Assembly: GCA_047975005.1 (NCBI GenBank)
Contig: JBKECW010000034.1
Span: 3,194-67,193, forward strand
Length of the DNA stretch: 64,000 nt
Source: JBKEAJ01 sp047975005
Lineage (GTDB): Bacteria > Bacteroidota > Bacteroidia > Bacteroidales > Prolixibacteraceae
Direction: 5' to 3'
In this document: positions 63,740-64,000 of the stretch, in pieces
Numbering within the stretch: position 1 is the stretch's first letter
Layout of the letters: each line of letters starts with the position of its first letter
Made by a program: the position numbers and the translations under genes
Notes under the pieces: model-generated
The model's database searches: none
The model's input: only the letters and a program-made list of their open reading frames with translations
Told to the model about the DNA's origin: nothing

Positions 63740-64000
63740 TCATCTTTTTACTACAAACCAAACATCAGGGTCGTTTACACTTGTCAGCTTGACAGATGTA
63801 GGATTATCCGGATCGTCAAACTCTACTGTATAGGGCGAACTCTCAGATATGAGATCTACAAATGGCTCTAGGTGGGTAAAGTAAGACCACTGGTAGCCTG
63901 CACCACTTTTTACAATATTCAGATATTGAGCACTCTCGACAGACCCCTCAAAACTTAAATTGTAATTTGCTATATAAGGAGCTTGGAATGTTATTCCATA
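63740..64000 (-). CDS. C-terminal 86 residues of an unrecognised protein
   Basis: The frame is open from the window edge to TGA at 63740-63742. The fragment is rich in aromatic and beta-forming residues ('YGITFQAPYIANYNLSFEG', 'VKSGAGYQWSYFTHLEPFVD', 'PTSVKLTSVNDPDVWFVVKR'). It resembles the end of a surface lipoprotein of the kind common near SusCD genes, but I cannot name the family. Followed by a strong terminator. Confidence 0.65.
   Translation of the reverse strand, partial: YGITFQAPYIANYNLSFEGSVESAQYLNIVKSGAGYQWSYFTHLEPFVDLISESSPYTVEFDDPDNPTSVKLTSVNDPDVWFVVKR

Noticed and set aside
1..64000. CRISPR array, rRNA operon, complete insertion sequence or complete prophage
   Set aside because: I found no regularly spaced direct repeats, no rRNA core motifs, no transposase frame and only fragments of phage-like genes.

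Overview
The window is a 64 kb stretch of chromosome from a member of the Bacteroidetes, most likely order Bacteroidales. The evidence is a SusC/SusD pair, Bacteroidetes-type promoter boxes (TAnnTTTG, with a TTTG-like box about 20 bases upstream), A-rich leaders without Shine-Dalgarno sequences, a type A RNase P RNA, and the gene order DUF6089-like / uppS / bamA / ompH-like (three copies) / murI. Most of it is housekeeping sequence. Accessory or mobile material sits at 1-8.5 kb, 51.0-53.1 kb and the right edge.

Region 1 (1-8430, + strand) is the end of a polysaccharide-utilisation-type locus without glycoside hydrolases. It holds the C-terminus of a SusC receptor, a SusD lipoprotein, a discoidin-domain lipoprotein and two M60-like (enhancin/mucinase family) zinc metallopeptidases with HExxH...E motifs. 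The set looks built to bind and cleave host or dietary glycoproteins and import the products. The gaps between these genes carry several families of palindromic intergenic repeats, including one block present before each M60 gene. A terminator and a tRNA-Met close the region.

Region 2 (8.6-24.5 kb) holds mltG, a YgjP-like peptidase, an AI-2E family permease, a TonB-domain lipoprotein coupled to a SIMPL protein, a START-like protein, a PhnA-like protein, a phosphoesterase, rsmG, tag, two tandem Omp85-like barrels, a CCA-adding/poly(A) polymerase family gene with a structured leader, an EEP-family nuclease and pyrE. After pyrE comes an SRPBCC gene broken by one in-frame amber codon, a 43-residue Cys-rich protein on the opposite strand, and an amidase.

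Region 3 (24.5-42.8 kb) holds rlmH overlapping a very large NtrY-like histidine kinase, fabI, ppdK, rnpB whose 3' end overlaps a WecA-like gene, nth, sdaA, leuB with a possible upstream micro-ORF, a patatin/outer-membrane-barrel fusion, and korAB.

Region 4 (42.8-51.0 kb, - strand) is an envelope biogenesis block: argH, a DUF6089-like protein, uppS, bamA, three OmpH/Skp-like chaperones and murI.

Region 5 (51.0-53.3 kb) is accessory. It contains a 192-base palindromic element, an SMR efflux gene with an integron-cassette-like layout, a tandem ~100-base structured repeat (third copy at 63.5 kb), prophage-like gene remnants and a small orphan membrane protein.

Region 6 (53.3-64 kb) holds rnhB, a SPOR lipoprotein, ilvA, a Crp/Fnr regulator followed by a perfect FNR-type palindrome and a tripartite RND efflux operon, a PPK2-family kinase, and the end of an unrecognised protein.
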